NCBI GenBank assembly: GCA_910578605.1
Contig: CAJTQG010000005.1
Location: 1 to 64,000, forward strand
Source: an uncultured Lachnospiraceae bacterium
GTDB lineage: Bacteria; Bacillota; Clostridia; Lachnospirales; Lachnospiraceae
Reading direction: 5' to 3'
DNA length: 64,000 nt
Shown here piece after piece: positions 45,646-54,556 of this stretch (the first letter of the stretch is position 1; every line of letters begins with the position of its first letter). A model generated the notes under the pieces. That model was not told the DNA's origin. It searched no databases and saw only the letters and a list, made by a program, of their open reading frames with translations. The position numbers and the translations under genes are program-made.

Positions 45646-45895
45646 AATAGTGTCCTTTCTTGTGAATTGTAATTATTTTATAGATAGTTACTAGTTATAA
45701 TTATCTTTCATTTATTGGCAGAATTAAAAGAATGTATAACTTTATATAGGCATAATAACGTAAAAAAGTGAAATTTGCAATCTATTATAGTTGAATTGTC
45801 TTGGTTGATGGGAAGAATTTCGATAATGTAATAAAAGGTAAATCTGGTAATATAGAGCAGTTTTTATAAATGAGAAAGAAAAGGGAGGGCTTATA

Positions 45896-45931
45896 ATGCA
45901 ATGGAAGGAATCCGTCATGGGAAAAGGTTGA
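45896..45931 (+). CDS. possible eleven-codon peptide with strong ribosome site
   Basis: ATG at 45896 is preceded by AGGGAGGG at a spacing of 6 nt and reads MQWKESVMGKG before TGA. An overlapping ATG at 45901 opens a 27-codon basic frame. The promoter at 45928-45956 lies over its end. Either a leader peptide or a chance ribosome-site match. Confidence 0.25.
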   Translation: MQWKESVMGKG

Positions 45932-45956
45932 AGAAAAGCAAAAAAAAGTGTATAAT
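45928..45956 (+). promoter_or_regulatory. promoter of the membrane-anchored protein gene
   Basis: TTGAAG (45928-45933), 17-nt spacer, TATAAT (45951-45956); the leader to the start at 46054 is about 90 nt. Confidence 0.6.
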
Positions 45957-46053
45957 GCATTTGTGGAATTGTATCCATTTATAAGACAGATAGGAAAATA
46001 AATGAATACCAGCACATAGGTTTGTGGGTATAAGAAAGGACATGGTTGTTAAA

Positions 46054-47307
46054 ATGTCAATGAAAAAAGAAGTGCAGCAGGAAGCACAAGTTCAGCCGGC
46101 AAAAGAACAGTCACCGAAAGGGAAAGTGAAAAAAAAGTGGAGCTGGAAGAGATTTGGAAGAGCTTGCTGGGAAACAGGTAAGATGCTGGTTGTTATTGCC
46201 GTATTTGCGGGGGCTGGAGTATGGTATGCATTAGGTGAAAATGCCAGCGAGCCTAAGAAAGTGGCAGAAGAATATTTTAGCGCGCTGCTTACAGGCAGCT
46301 CTGATAAAATGTATGGGCTTTTGGATATTGAGGAGAGCGCTTTTGTCAATGAAAAATTTTTTCAAAATTATGTAGAATCGGAGAAAATATATGGTAGTGT
46401 GCTGGATTGTGAATACAAGGCGCCAAAAAAATTGAGCGATGACCTGATTTCCATAGAGGTGGAATATAAGTTGGCGGCCACACAGGAGGGGGAGGAGGAA
46501 CAGACGGGCATTTATGAAATACATTTAAAAAAGCAAAAAGAAAAGGTCTATTTGCTTTTTCCAGTATGGAAAATTGATTTGGAGGAAAAAATTATAAAAA
46601 ATTGTCATTTCAGTGCGCCGGCAAAGGTTGGGGCCTATGTGGATGAGGTGAAGCTGGATGATTATTTGGATGAAGATAAAAGCAATCAGGACATGGAAAA
46701 GGAAGCAGATATAAAGTATTATACAATTCCAAGAATGTTGGCTGGGGACCATGTGTTTAGCGCTTATGATGCCTACACAGAAAAGGCAAATCTTGCAGTA
46801 AATATTCAGAAGGACGAAGAGAGTTATCATATTGGCAGAGAACAAGTGACGATGCCCCAAGTTTGGCAGAAGGATATTATAAAGCAAAGCAGAGAGCTAC
46901 TGCTGCAGATGTTTGGAAATGCTATGGACCATACAAAAAAATATAATAGTGTAAAAACTCTTTTTGCCGGTGATGCAAAAAGCCAAGCCATTGGAAAGAA
47001 ATGCTTTGATACGTTGAAAAGGGATGTGGTGAAGGAAGACGGAACCGTATTGTCAAAGCTGGATTTTGATAATATTATGCCATATATAGCTTATTACGAA
47101 TATCCGGATCAGGCGGTAGTGCAAATCAATTATAAGTTTCAATATAATGCAAAAAAGGGTGATGTTTTTATATCAGGATTTTTTGATGAAAACAAAGGAA
47201 AAGGTGAAGATAAGGCAAAGGTAACATTTCATTTGCGGAAAAATAAATGGGTAGTTACGGATATTGATTTAACATGCTTCCCATATGAGGCTACAGTGGA
47301 AGAATAA
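46054..47307 (+). CDS. membrane-anchored extracytoplasmic protein, unknown
   Basis: About 417 residues from the ATG at 46054 (MSMKKEVQQEAQV); an ATG at 46042 is also possible, but its AAAGG is too close. A Lys-rich cytoplasmic N-terminus is followed by one membrane helix (KMLVVIAVFAGAGVWYALG), then two probable NTF2-like domains: one starting KKVAEEYFSALLTGSSDKMY, one in the second half (LLLQMFGNAMDHTKKYNSV...WVVTDIDL). Such domains occur in penicillin-binding-protein N-termini and lipoproteins, but no catalytic domain follows. The next gene codes a coiled-coil membrane protein and is probably co-transcribed. Confidence 0.7.
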   Translation: MSMKKEVQQEAQVQPAKEQSPKGKVKKKWSWKRFGRACWETGKMLVVIAVFAGAGVWYALGENASEPKKVAEEYFSALLTGSSDKMYGLLDIEESAFVNEKFFQNYVESEKIYGSVLDCEYKAPKKLSDDLISIEVEYKLAATQEGEEEQTGIYEIHLKKQKEKVYLLFPVWKIDLEEKIIKNCHFSAPAKVGAYVDEVKLDDYLDEDKSNQDMEKEADIKYYTIPRMLAGDHVFSAYDAYTEKANLAVNIQKDEESYHIGREQVTMPQVWQKDIIKQSRELLLQMFGNAMDHTKKYNSVKTLFAGDAKSQAIGKKCFDTLKRDVVKEDGTVLSKLDFDNIMPYIAYYEYPDQAVVQINYKFQYNAKKGDVFISGFFDENKGKGEDKAKVTFHLRKNKWVVTDIDLTCFPYEATVEE

Positions 47308-47399
47308 AAAAAAGAAATGTAAGGCAAAAATAAAAAGCAGAAGGTGTGCTGTGTGCGCAGTGGCAAGTATGTTTTAACACAAAAAGGAGGAATTGTTAG

Positions 47400-49142
47400 A
47401 TGGGAATCTTAACAGACAAATTTTTAAAGGGTGAAGATTTATCTTCACAATCAGGCGAAAGAAAAATAATGGCAGCTATCAATACAAAAACAGATGAATT
47501 GAAAAAACAAAATCAGGAGACGAAGATATGCCTCGAAGAGCTTTCACAGCAGATAGAAAGCCAGTTAGATGATGTTGCTTTAGATTTAAAGAGATGGTCT
47601 AATAAATTGATGACTCAAAATAAAGAAATACTAGTAGAAATTCAAAATCAAGCGATTGCGGCTCCATCACCTTTGGACAGAGGACATTATGAAACTGTTC
47701 TGTCGTCTCGGGATACTTTTGATAGGCAGTCAGCTGTTGTGCAGAGGGAGCAAAATACAGGGACAGATGAGCAGATGATTTCTCAGATTGTATCTCAGGT
47801 GACGCAAAATCAGGATAGGGCATGGGAGGAAGCAGTTTCTCAAGTGATGGAGAGTCAACAGAGGGCTCTTACACAGGCAGTATCCCAAGTGGCTGCCACG
47901 CAGGAAAATGCTATTCAGGATGCCATTGCTCAGCTGAGTGCAACTGCCGCCAGCATGAGTGCAGCCCCTGTCTTGAGTGGGGAGGACGTATCTGCCGCCA
48001 CTGTTAATTCACAAGTTGCAATGCAGATGGAGAAAAATTCAGGACAACTGACAGCAGTTAGAACCCATTTAGATGATATGAATGATGATATTGTACATGT
48101 GTGTGAGGAGGTGGCGGGAGTTCGCAACTCTCTCTCAGAACTTTCTGCTTCTACACAGACGCTTGAGCAGATGAGCCATTCCTTAGATTTGGCCAAGGGA
48201 ATGATTGCTCAGGTAAATGAAACGGTTACAGAATCTCATGAATACAATTCTCATGTGCAGGAATCTGTGTTAAGAGCATCAGAGGGCATCGGGGATGTAC
48301 AGACAGGAATTGGAGATGTAAAAATTGGCATTAACGATTTATTGTTAGATGTTAATGTAGTGAAATCAAGTGCCGATGCGATGATGGGAAATGTAGATGA
48401 TATGAGGGGTACAGTCATAGGTGTGCAGAGCAGTGTGGAAGATATGCGAAGCGGAATGGCCCAGGTGCTTGGAAGTGTGGAGGATATTAGAAGCCAAGTA
48501 GTCCAGTCCCAGGGTGGCATGGAGGATATGCGAACCGGAGTGGCCCAGGTGCAGGGAAGTATGGATGTTATGAAAACTGGCATAACAGAAGTGCAGAATG
48601 ATATGGGTGATGTACAGACCGATATGAGTGTTATGAAGGCAGGCATGAGGAATGTACAAACAGACATGGGCGAGGTGAAGGAGAACGTCAGTGATGTGCG
48701 CTCAGATATTACTTCTATGCAGGAATATATCAGGGGTGTGGAGCAGAAGGTAGCGGATGTACAGCAGACAATGCAGTATCTGCAGAGTAATATAGATGGT
48801 ATGGGAGACAGATTGGACAGGGTACAGCAGCTTGGTGAAACCATTGATGCTCTCAGCAATTCCATGGCGGGAATCCAGGCAATGTCAGGTGAGCAGGAGG
48901 AATTTAAAAAGGTTCTGAAAAAGTTAGAAGGGATTCGCAGTATCTCCAAGATTGTTGAAATTTCTGTTCGTTTGGAAAATGCCAGGACGATTCAGTCATT
49001 GGAGGATTTTGGAGAGGAGCTCAAGGCAAGCATGAAGGATGAGGTTCATAAAATTCGTTTTGTGTGCGGAATCAATATATGGTTTACCATTGTTGCCATA
49101 TTGCTTATATTGGCAAATATTTTTAATTTATTTTCATTTTAG
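47400..49142 (+). CDS. tail-anchored long coiled-coil protein
   Basis: 580 residues, nearly all helix. After an N-terminal region with a Ser/Gln-rich linker, a long coiled coil (about 205-490) shows a regular heptad and 14-residue pattern, e.g. EDMRSGMAQVLGSVEDIRSQ and DVQTDMSVMKAGMRNVQTDM. A single C-terminal membrane helix (IWFTIVAILLILANIFNL) ends the protein, so it is tail-anchored with the coil in the cytoplasm. The layout is like bacterial chemoreceptor cytoplasmic rods or SNARE-like tethers but no signalling hairpin motif is seen. Lies 92 nt after the single-pass protein; AAAGGAGG before the ATG. Function unknown. Confidence 0.75.
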   Translation: MGILTDKFLKGEDLSSQSGERKIMAAINTKTDELKKQNQETKICLEELSQQIESQLDDVALDLKRWSNKLMTQNKEILVEIQNQAIAAPSPLDRGHYETVLSSRDTFDRQSAVVQREQNTGTDEQMISQIVSQVTQNQDRAWEEAVSQVMESQQRALTQAVSQVAATQENAIQDAIAQLSATAASMSAAPVLSGEDVSAATVNSQVAMQMEKNSGQLTAVRTHLDDMNDDIVHVCEEVAGVRNSLSELSASTQTLEQMSHSLDLAKGMIAQVNETVTESHEYNSHVQESVLRASEGIGDVQTGIGDVKIGINDLLLDVNVVKSSADAMMGNVDDMRGTVIGVQSSVEDMRSGMAQVLGSVEDIRSQVVQSQGGMEDMRTGVAQVQGSMDVMKTGITEVQNDMGDVQTDMSVMKAGMRNVQTDMGEVKENVSDVRSDITSMQEYIRGVEQKVADVQQTMQYLQSNIDGMGDRLDRVQQLGETIDALSNSMAGIQAMSGEQEEFKKVLKKLEGIRSISKIVEISVRLENARTIQSLEDFGEELKASMKDEVHKIRFVCGINIWFTIVAILLILANIFNLFSF

Positions 49143-49244
49143 TGATGAATTGTTTATGCCGGCTTGCAGGCATCCGAGTAAAATAGGATAAAGAAAAATA
49201 AAATTATATATATGAGTAAAAATTTTTGAAAAGGAAGATAGATT

Positions 49245-50894
49245 ATGGCTTTGTTAAGAAATGAAATCTCTGTATTTGGACATAAAAATCCAGATACAGA
49301 TTCCATATGCTCGGCAATTAGTTATGCCTATTTAAAAAATCAGGAAAATCATGTTGATACCTATATTCCAAAACGTGCAGGACAAATAAACGGGGAGACG
49401 CAATTTGTGCTGCAGCGTTTTGGAGTGAAAGCTCCGGCATATGTGCCGGATATTGGAACACGCATTATGGATATAGAGATTCGGGACACACAGGGGGTGG
49501 AGAGAGTAATTTCCTTAAAAAAAGCATGGAATCTGATGAAGGAATTAAATGTAGTGACTCTGCCTGTGACAAAGCATAACCGACTGGAGGGAATTATTAC
49601 TACGGAGGATATTGCGGAGGCATATATGGATGTGCATGACAGTCGTATTCTGGCTACGGCACATACAAAATTTCGTAATATTGTGGAGACACTGGATGGC
49701 AAGCTGCTGATAGGTGATTTGGAGGAATATTATGTGGACGGCAAGGTTTTGATTGCAGCCGCCAATCCAGATATGATGGAAAACTATATCGAAGAAAACG
49801 ATTTGGTGATTTTGGGAAATCGCTATGAATCACAGTTATGTGCTATTGAGATGAAGGCAAGTTGTATTGTAGTATGTGATGGAGCAGAAGTTTCCTTGAC
49901 CATACAAAAATTGGCGCAGGAGAAAAAATGTACGATTATTCAGTCCCCTCACGACACATATACAGTGGCTCGCTTGATTAATCAGAGTATGCCCATCAGT
50001 TATTTTATGAGCAGGGAAAATTTGATTACTTTTCGAACGGATTCTCTAATTGAAGATATAAAAGGAATTATGGCAAAGAAGAGATTTCGTGATTTTCCGG
50101 TTTTGGATGGAAAAGGTCACTATGTAGGAATGATATCTAGGCGCAATGTGTTGAATGCTGGGCGAAAAAAAGTGATTATGGTGGATCACAATGAAAAGAG
50201 CCAGGCGGTGGATGGCATTGACGGTGCAGAGGTGTTGGAGATTATTGATCATCACAGATTAGGAACAGTGGAGACCCTGACTCCCATTTTTTTTCGCAAT
50301 CAGCCATTAGGATGTACTGCCACTATTGTTTACCAGATGTATATGGAAAAAGGAATAGAAATACCTAAGTCCATTGCGGGTTTGCTGTTGGGGGCTATTT
50401 TGTCGGATACGTTAATGTACCGCTCTCCCACCTGTACTGCTGTGGATAAGATGGCTGCTCAGAATTTGGCGCAGATTGCAGGGGTAGATGCCGAGAAGTT
50501 TGCTACGGAAATGTTCAGTGCGGGAAGTGATTTGAAGTCTAAGACTTCAGAAGATATATTTTATCAGGATTTCAAGAAGTTTTCTGTGGAGGGCGTAAAC
50601 TTTGGAATCGGTCAGATTAACTTTATGGGAGATAAAGAAATGAAAGCCATAGAGGAGAGAATGATTGATTATATTGAGGAGCACTACAAAGGAAGTAGTT
50701 TGGATATGGTGTTCTTTATGATGACCAATATTATGGAGGAATCTACAAAGCTGCTGTACAAAGGAGGCCGCTGCGAGGAACTGCTGACAGTGGCTTTTGG
50801 AGTAGAGTGCAATGGACACAGTATTCAATTAGACGGCATTGTCTCTAGAAAAAAACAATTATTGCCGCCGCTTATGGCTGCATTGCAGAATTAA
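49245..50894 (+). CDS. manganese-dependent inorganic pyrophosphatase with CBS and DRTGG domains
   Basis: 549 residues, family II. The DHH phosphoesterase start FGHKNPDTDSICSAISYAYL binds Mn; it is split by a regulatory insert made of CBS 1 (MKELNVVTLPV...TTEDIAEAYM), a DRTGG domain (about 150-250) and CBS 2 (LITFRTDSLIEDIKG...VGMISRRNV), then resumes with EIIDHHRLG and ends with the DHHA2 motif SRKKQLLPPL. The insert makes the enzyme respond to adenine nucleotides (AMP/ADP inhibit, ATP or diadenosine polyphosphates activate in studied cases). It removes pyrophosphate from biosynthesis. Confidence 0.93.
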   Translation: MALLRNEISVFGHKNPDTDSICSAISYAYLKNQENHVDTYIPKRAGQINGETQFVLQRFGVKAPAYVPDIGTRIMDIEIRDTQGVERVISLKKAWNLMKELNVVTLPVTKHNRLEGIITTEDIAEAYMDVHDSRILATAHTKFRNIVETLDGKLLIGDLEEYYVDGKVLIAAANPDMMENYIEENDLVILGNRYESQLCAIEMKASCIVVCDGAEVSLTIQKLAQEKKCTIIQSPHDTYTVARLINQSMPISYFMSRENLITFRTDSLIEDIKGIMAKKRFRDFPVLDGKGHYVGMISRRNVLNAGRKKVIMVDHNEKSQAVDGIDGAEVLEIIDHHRLGTVETLTPIFFRNQPLGCTATIVYQMYMEKGIEIPKSIAGLLLGAILSDTLMYRSPTCTAVDKMAAQNLAQIAGVDAEKFATEMFSAGSDLKSKTSEDIFYQDFKKFSVEGVNFGIGQINFMGDKEMKAIEERMIDYIEEHYKGSSLDMVFFMMTNIMEESTKLLYKGGRCEELLTVAFGVECNGHSIQLDGIVSRKKQLLPPLMAALQN

Positions 50895-50960
50895 CAGATA
50901 GAAGATTTGTGAAAAGATGATAAATAGATAATGATAATAGGAAAGGGATGGGTAATCTAA

Positions 50961-51851
50961 ATGGAAAAGATGCAGGATTTGTTTGATGGAGAATTTAAAA
51001 AAGTAAAGGAGGGAGATATTCTTACAGGGACAGTCATTAGTGTAGGGGAGGAAGAGGTATATGTAGATTTGCATACTTATGCGGAGGGCGTTATTTCTAA
51101 GGAAGAATTAAGTGATGATCCTAATTTTGATATGCGTTCACAGATAAAGGAAGGGGATGAGATAACAGCTACTGTTATCAAGGCTGCCAATGAGAATGAC
51201 AATATTGTCTTGTCCAAAAGGGAGGCAAATGAACTTGTTGCCTGGGATGTGTTATCAAAATACAAGGAAGATGGAACTGTGCTTGACGTGAAGGTGTCTG
51301 GTATTGTAAATGCTGGTGTGATAGCATATGTGGAAGGCATCCGTGGTTTTATTCCGGCCTCCAAGCTTGCATTGGAATATGTGGAGGATTTAAACACTTA
51401 TCTGGGAAGAAATTTACAAGTTCAAGTAATCACAGTGGACGAGGAGGCAAAAAAGTGTGTTCTCTCAGCGAAGGAAATACTGTTTGAACAGGAAAGACAA
51501 AAAAACAATTCCAAAATTGCCAAACTTGAAGTGGGAAGTATTGTGGAGGGAACTGTGGATTCACTCCAGTCTTATGGTGCATTTATTGCGCTGGACAATG
51601 GATTGAGCGGTTTAGTACATGTTTCTCAAATTTGTGAGAAAAGAATAAAATCCCCTGCCTCTGTGTTAAAAGTAGGAGAAAGAGTAACTGCTAAAATTAT
51701 AAAGATAGAAAATAATAAAATTAGTCTCAGTATAAAAGCGCTGCAGAATGTAGCAGAGGTGAGTTTGGAGGAGGAGGCTTTTGAATATAAGCAGACAGAA
51801 GAGGTAAGCACTGGACTTGGCAGTCTTCTGTCAGGATTGCACTTTGATTAA
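50961..51851 (+). CDS. S1 RNA-binding domain protein (ribosomal S1-like)
   Basis: 296 residues with three S1 domains: about 18-85 (EGDILTGTVISVGEEEVYVD), 105-175 (DGTVLDVKVSGIVNAGVIAY) and 190-265 (VGSIVEGTVDSLQSYGAFIA). This is the short S1 type of low-GC Gram-positives, which helps mRNA handling rather than being an essential ribosome part. It is 67 nt after the pyrophosphatase gene and ends 4 nt before the convergent flavin reductase gene. Confidence 0.9.
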   Translation: MEKMQDLFDGEFKKVKEGDILTGTVISVGEEEVYVDLHTYAEGVISKEELSDDPNFDMRSQIKEGDEITATVIKAANENDNIVLSKREANELVAWDVLSKYKEDGTVLDVKVSGIVNAGVIAYVEGIRGFIPASKLALEYVEDLNTYLGRNLQVQVITVDEEAKKCVLSAKEILFEQERQKNNSKIAKLEVGSIVEGTVDSLQSYGAFIALDNGLSGLVHVSQICEKRIKSPASVLKVGERVTAKIIKIENNKISLSIKALQNVAEVSLEEEAFEYKQTEEVSTGLGSLLSGLHFD

Positions 51852-51855
51852 AAGT

Positions 51856-52425
51856 TTATTTTTTTCTTTTTTTAACGGAGTAGCCAAATTTCCCAAGGGG
51901 TTTTCCAAGGGGAAGGTATTCGCCGTGAGAGTAGGCGGCCAGGCCGGCATGATTTAAGTGGAATGACTGACCGGCATCCATATAGGAATCATCCACGCTG
52001 ACTCCAACTACATTAGCCAAAAACATATGATGGCTTCCTAAAGGTATAATTTGGGATACTTTACATTCTATATTAACAGGACTTTGGGCAATGCCAGGTG
52101 CATGTATATGTTGTGAACGTTGAGGCAGTAAGTTCATAGCGTGAAATTTATCTACGTTTCTGCCGGATTTCACGCCACAGTAATCAGCAGCAAATATTAA
52201 ATCCTTTGAAACCAAATTTACAACAAATTCTCCCGATTCCTTTATTATGTCATAAGAGTAGCGCTCAGGCCGTACAGAGATTGAGAGCATAGCTGGATTT
52301 GTACAGATTGTTCCCGCCCAGGCAATTGTAATAATATTGGGGCGCTCCTCTCCCCGTTGACAGCTTACCATAACTGCAGGAAGGGGATAAAGCATATTTC
52401 CCGGTTTCCAATGTTGTTTTGCCAT
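51856..52425 (-). CDS. flavin reductase-like FMN-binding protein
   Basis: 189 residues from MAKQHWKPGNMLYPLPAVMV, with AAAGGA before the ATG. The split-barrel flavin-binding family is shown by NIITIAWAGTICTNPAMLSI, RYSYDIIKESGEFVVNLVS and a Cys in AADYCGVKSG. It probably binds FMN and reduces or uses it with NAD(P)H; the partner is unknown. Its promoter region is duplicated (52449-52526). Confidence 0.88.
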   Translation of the reverse strand: MAKQHWKPGNMLYPLPAVMVSCQRGEERPNIITIAWAGTICTNPAMLSISVRPERYSYDIIKESGEFVVNLVSKDLIFAADYCGVKSGRNVDKFHAMNLLPQRSQHIHAPGIAQSPVNIECKVSQIIPLGSHHMFLANVVGVSVDDSYMDAGQSFHLNHAGLAAYSHGEYLPLGKPLGKFGYSVKKRKK

Positions 52426-52448
52426 AGATTCCAATCCTTTCCTTTGTT

Positions 52449-52526
52449 TTACAAGAGATACGTTTCCTATTATACCATGTAACCATCCGCAGGATGATTA
52501 CAAGAGATACGTTTCATATTATACCA
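52449..52526 (-). repeat. duplicated promoter: two 29-bp direct repeats
   Basis: TTACAAGAGATACGTTTC, one variable base, then TATTATACCA occurs at 52449-52477 and 52498-52526 with one mismatch. On the minus strand each copy holds an extended -10 (TGG-TATAAT), so the flavin reductase gene has tandem promoters 49 bp apart. Between them lies the palindrome CATCC-GCA-GGATG. The second copy abuts the MITE at 52532. Confidence 0.7.
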
Positions 52527-52531
52527 CAGAA

Positions 52532-52668
52532 TTAGGCATTTGCGAAACTCCTTCCTATCAATAAAATGAAGAACACTTAGAACTTCTTATCACAATAAGG
52601 TGTATCTAGTGGAAATTGTAAATTTATACAATTTAAAACTGAAAATAATGAGTTTCACAATCACTTAA
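52532..52668. mobile_element. MITE-like inverted-repeat element, copy B
   Basis: The left end TTAGGCATTTGCGAAACTC (52532-52550) matches copy A at 9092 in 16 of 19 bases, and the right end GAGTTTCACAATCACTTAA (52650-52668) is its degenerate inverted partner. Inside, CTTAGAACTTCTTATCACAA and the GGAAATTGTAAATTT segment match copy A (CTAAGAACTTCT, GGAAATGTAAATTT) in the same order. It is about 39 bp shorter and more diverged than copy A, so it is older or decayed. It ends 31 nt before the start of the OLD nuclease gene, in the same orientation as copy A to its gene. Confidence 0.65.
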
Positions 52669-52699
52669 ACAATTAAAAAAGTCTGAAAGGAGGGATGAA

Positions 52700-54556
52700 A
52701 TGAAAATTCAGTCTGTAGAGATTAAAAATTACAAGTCTATTCGTCATCTGGTTATTGAGCAGGTGGAGAATGCCTGCATTTTTGTAGGAAAAAATAATAC
52801 AGGGAAAACGGCAATATTAAATGCTATTCGTGCCGTGTTGGGAGATAAAAAGATTTCCCCAGGACAATTTTTTGATTCTTCCAAGAATATGGAAGTAAAG
52901 ATGACGCTGGAAGTCAGTCAGGAGGACTTAAAACAGCTTTTTGAGCGAGGTGTAGTGTCAAAATATAAGAATTATGAGGACTGGTTTCAGGAATTTTGTG
53001 AGAGAATACCAGATTATCAGGAAAACATGCTGACTTTTACCTATACGGTGAATCCTGAGGGAAGAGAGAAATACCGTGACAGTGTACATAAAAATAATCC
53101 TTATATTCCTTTGGTTCTTCCGAAAATGTACTATATCAATCATAATCGTTATATGAAGGAATTTCATCAGGCATTGCTCTCGAATCTGGGAGGAACAGAG
53201 TTTGCTGCCCTAAAGGATAATAGATGTATGTTTGATAAATCAAGGCCATGTAATCAATGTTTTCAGTGTATGGGTGTAATAGAAAAAAAACAGGCGGCAC
53301 AGATGAATCTGTTCGAGACAGCAAAATTGATGGAATATAAGATGTTTCAGTTGAATTTAGAGAGTTTTTCAGAAAAGGTAAACTGGTATTTTCGTCAAAA
53401 TGGAGCAAAGGGACAGAAAATTTTATATCAGGCTAAGTATAATCCGGAAAGCGTGTTTCAAATTGAGTCTGTATTACACAATGAAGACAGAGATACCATA
53501 ACAAATATCAATTCTATGGGAGCAGGAAGCCGCAGCATTTATTTATTATCGATGCTGGAAGCATATGTGGAGGAGAGTAGCTGTCTTCCCTGTATTATTA
53601 TGATAGAAGATCCAGAAGCTTATCTGCATCCGCAAATGCAAAAAACAGCAAGTGAGATATTGTATCGGCTGGCAAAGAAAAATCAAGTTGTTTTTTCTAC
53701 CCATTCTCCAAATATGATTTTTAATTTTTCTTCTAAGCAAATTAAGCAGGTAGTATTGGATGAGGAGTACAGCACAAAGGTAACAGAGAATACAGATATT
53801 GATCAGATATTAGATGATCTTGGCTATACGGCAAATGATTTAATGAACGTAAGCTTTGTGTTTATTGTGGAGGGTAAGCAGGATTCTAACCGACTTCCCC
53901 TGCTTCTGGAAAAATATTACTCAGAAATATATGATGATGAAGGGAAACTGCAGCGAATTTCTATAATTGCCACAAACAGTTGTACGAATATTAAAACTTA
54001 TGCCAATTTGAAGTATATTAACAAGCTGTATTTAAAAGATCAGTTTTTGATGATACGTGACAGTGACGGTAAAAATCCAAAGCATCTAGTGAAGCAGCTT
54101 TGTAATTATTATAAGGCAAGAGATAGAGAGGATGTAGATAAACTGCCTCGGGTGACGGAACGAAATGTGCTTGTCTTAAAATATTATTCTTTTGAGAATT
54201 ATTTCTTAGACCCTAAGGTAATGGCTGAGATTGGAGTAGTTAAGAGTGAGGAGGATTTTTACAATATTTTATATAAAAAATATAAGGATTATTTATATAA
54301 AATACCAAGTGTGCGGCGCCTTTGCCGTTATAAGAATATGAGAATCCACTCTAAAGAGGATTTGAAGAAAAATATGGAGTTGATAAAAATTTATGTGAGG
54401 GGGCACAATTTGTTCGACATTTTTTATGGAAGATGTCGAAGCGAATTGACAGATGTGCTGAAACGTTATATAGATGCGGCACCCAGAGAAAACTTTAAGG
54501 ATATTCTGGATGCCATCGATTCGTTTGTATATTTTGAAAATCGCAGAAAGCTTTAA
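52700..54556 (+). CDS. OLD-family ATPase-TOPRIM nuclease
   Basis: 618 residues; GGAGG before the ATG. The ABC-type ATPase has Walker A GKNNTGKT (30-37), the signature-like SMGAGSRSIYLLS, Walker B CIIMIEDPEAYLHP and the switch histidine in VFSTHSPN. The C-terminal TOPRIM nuclease has VEGKQD (Glu391) and RDSDG (Asp454, Asp456). An insert at 176-190 carries four Cys as C-x7-C-x2-C-x2-C, which is not standard in the family and suggests zinc or a cluster. OLD nucleases act in phage defence (GajA of Gabija) and DNA repair; no gajB-like UvrD helicase or reverse transcriptase is adjacent, so it is a class 1-type single gene. Flanked upstream by the MITE copy B. Confidence 0.88.
   Translation: MKIQSVEIKNYKSIRHLVIEQVENACIFVGKNNTGKTAILNAIRAVLGDKKISPGQFFDSSKNMEVKMTLEVSQEDLKQLFERGVVSKYKNYEDWFQEFCERIPDYQENMLTFTYTVNPEGREKYRDSVHKNNPYIPLVLPKMYYINHNRYMKEFHQALLSNLGGTEFAALKDNRCMFDKSRPCNQCFQCMGVIEKKQAAQMNLFETAKLMEYKMFQLNLESFSEKVNWYFRQNGAKGQKILYQAKYNPESVFQIESVLHNEDRDTITNINSMGAGSRSIYLLSMLEAYVEESSCLPCIIMIEDPEAYLHPQMQKTASEILYRLAKKNQVVFSTHSPNMIFNFSSKQIKQVVLDEEYSTKVTENTDIDQILDDLGYTANDLMNVSFVFIVEGKQDSNRLPLLLEKYYSEIYDDEGKLQRISIIATNSCTNIKTYANLKYINKLYLKDQFLMIRDSDGKNPKHLVKQLCNYYKARDREDVDKLPRVTERNVLVLKYYSFENYFLDPKVMAEIGVVKSEEDFYNILYKKYKDYLYKIPSVRRLCRYKNMRIHSKEDLKKNMELIKIYVRGHNLFDIFYGRCRSELTDVLKRYIDAAPRENFKDILDAIDSFVYFENRRKL

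Noticed and set aside
45901..45984. 27-codon basic frame upstream of the membrane-anchored gene
   Set aside because: A good promoter (45928-45956) lies within it and its ATG is too far from the ribosome site; coding is not supported.
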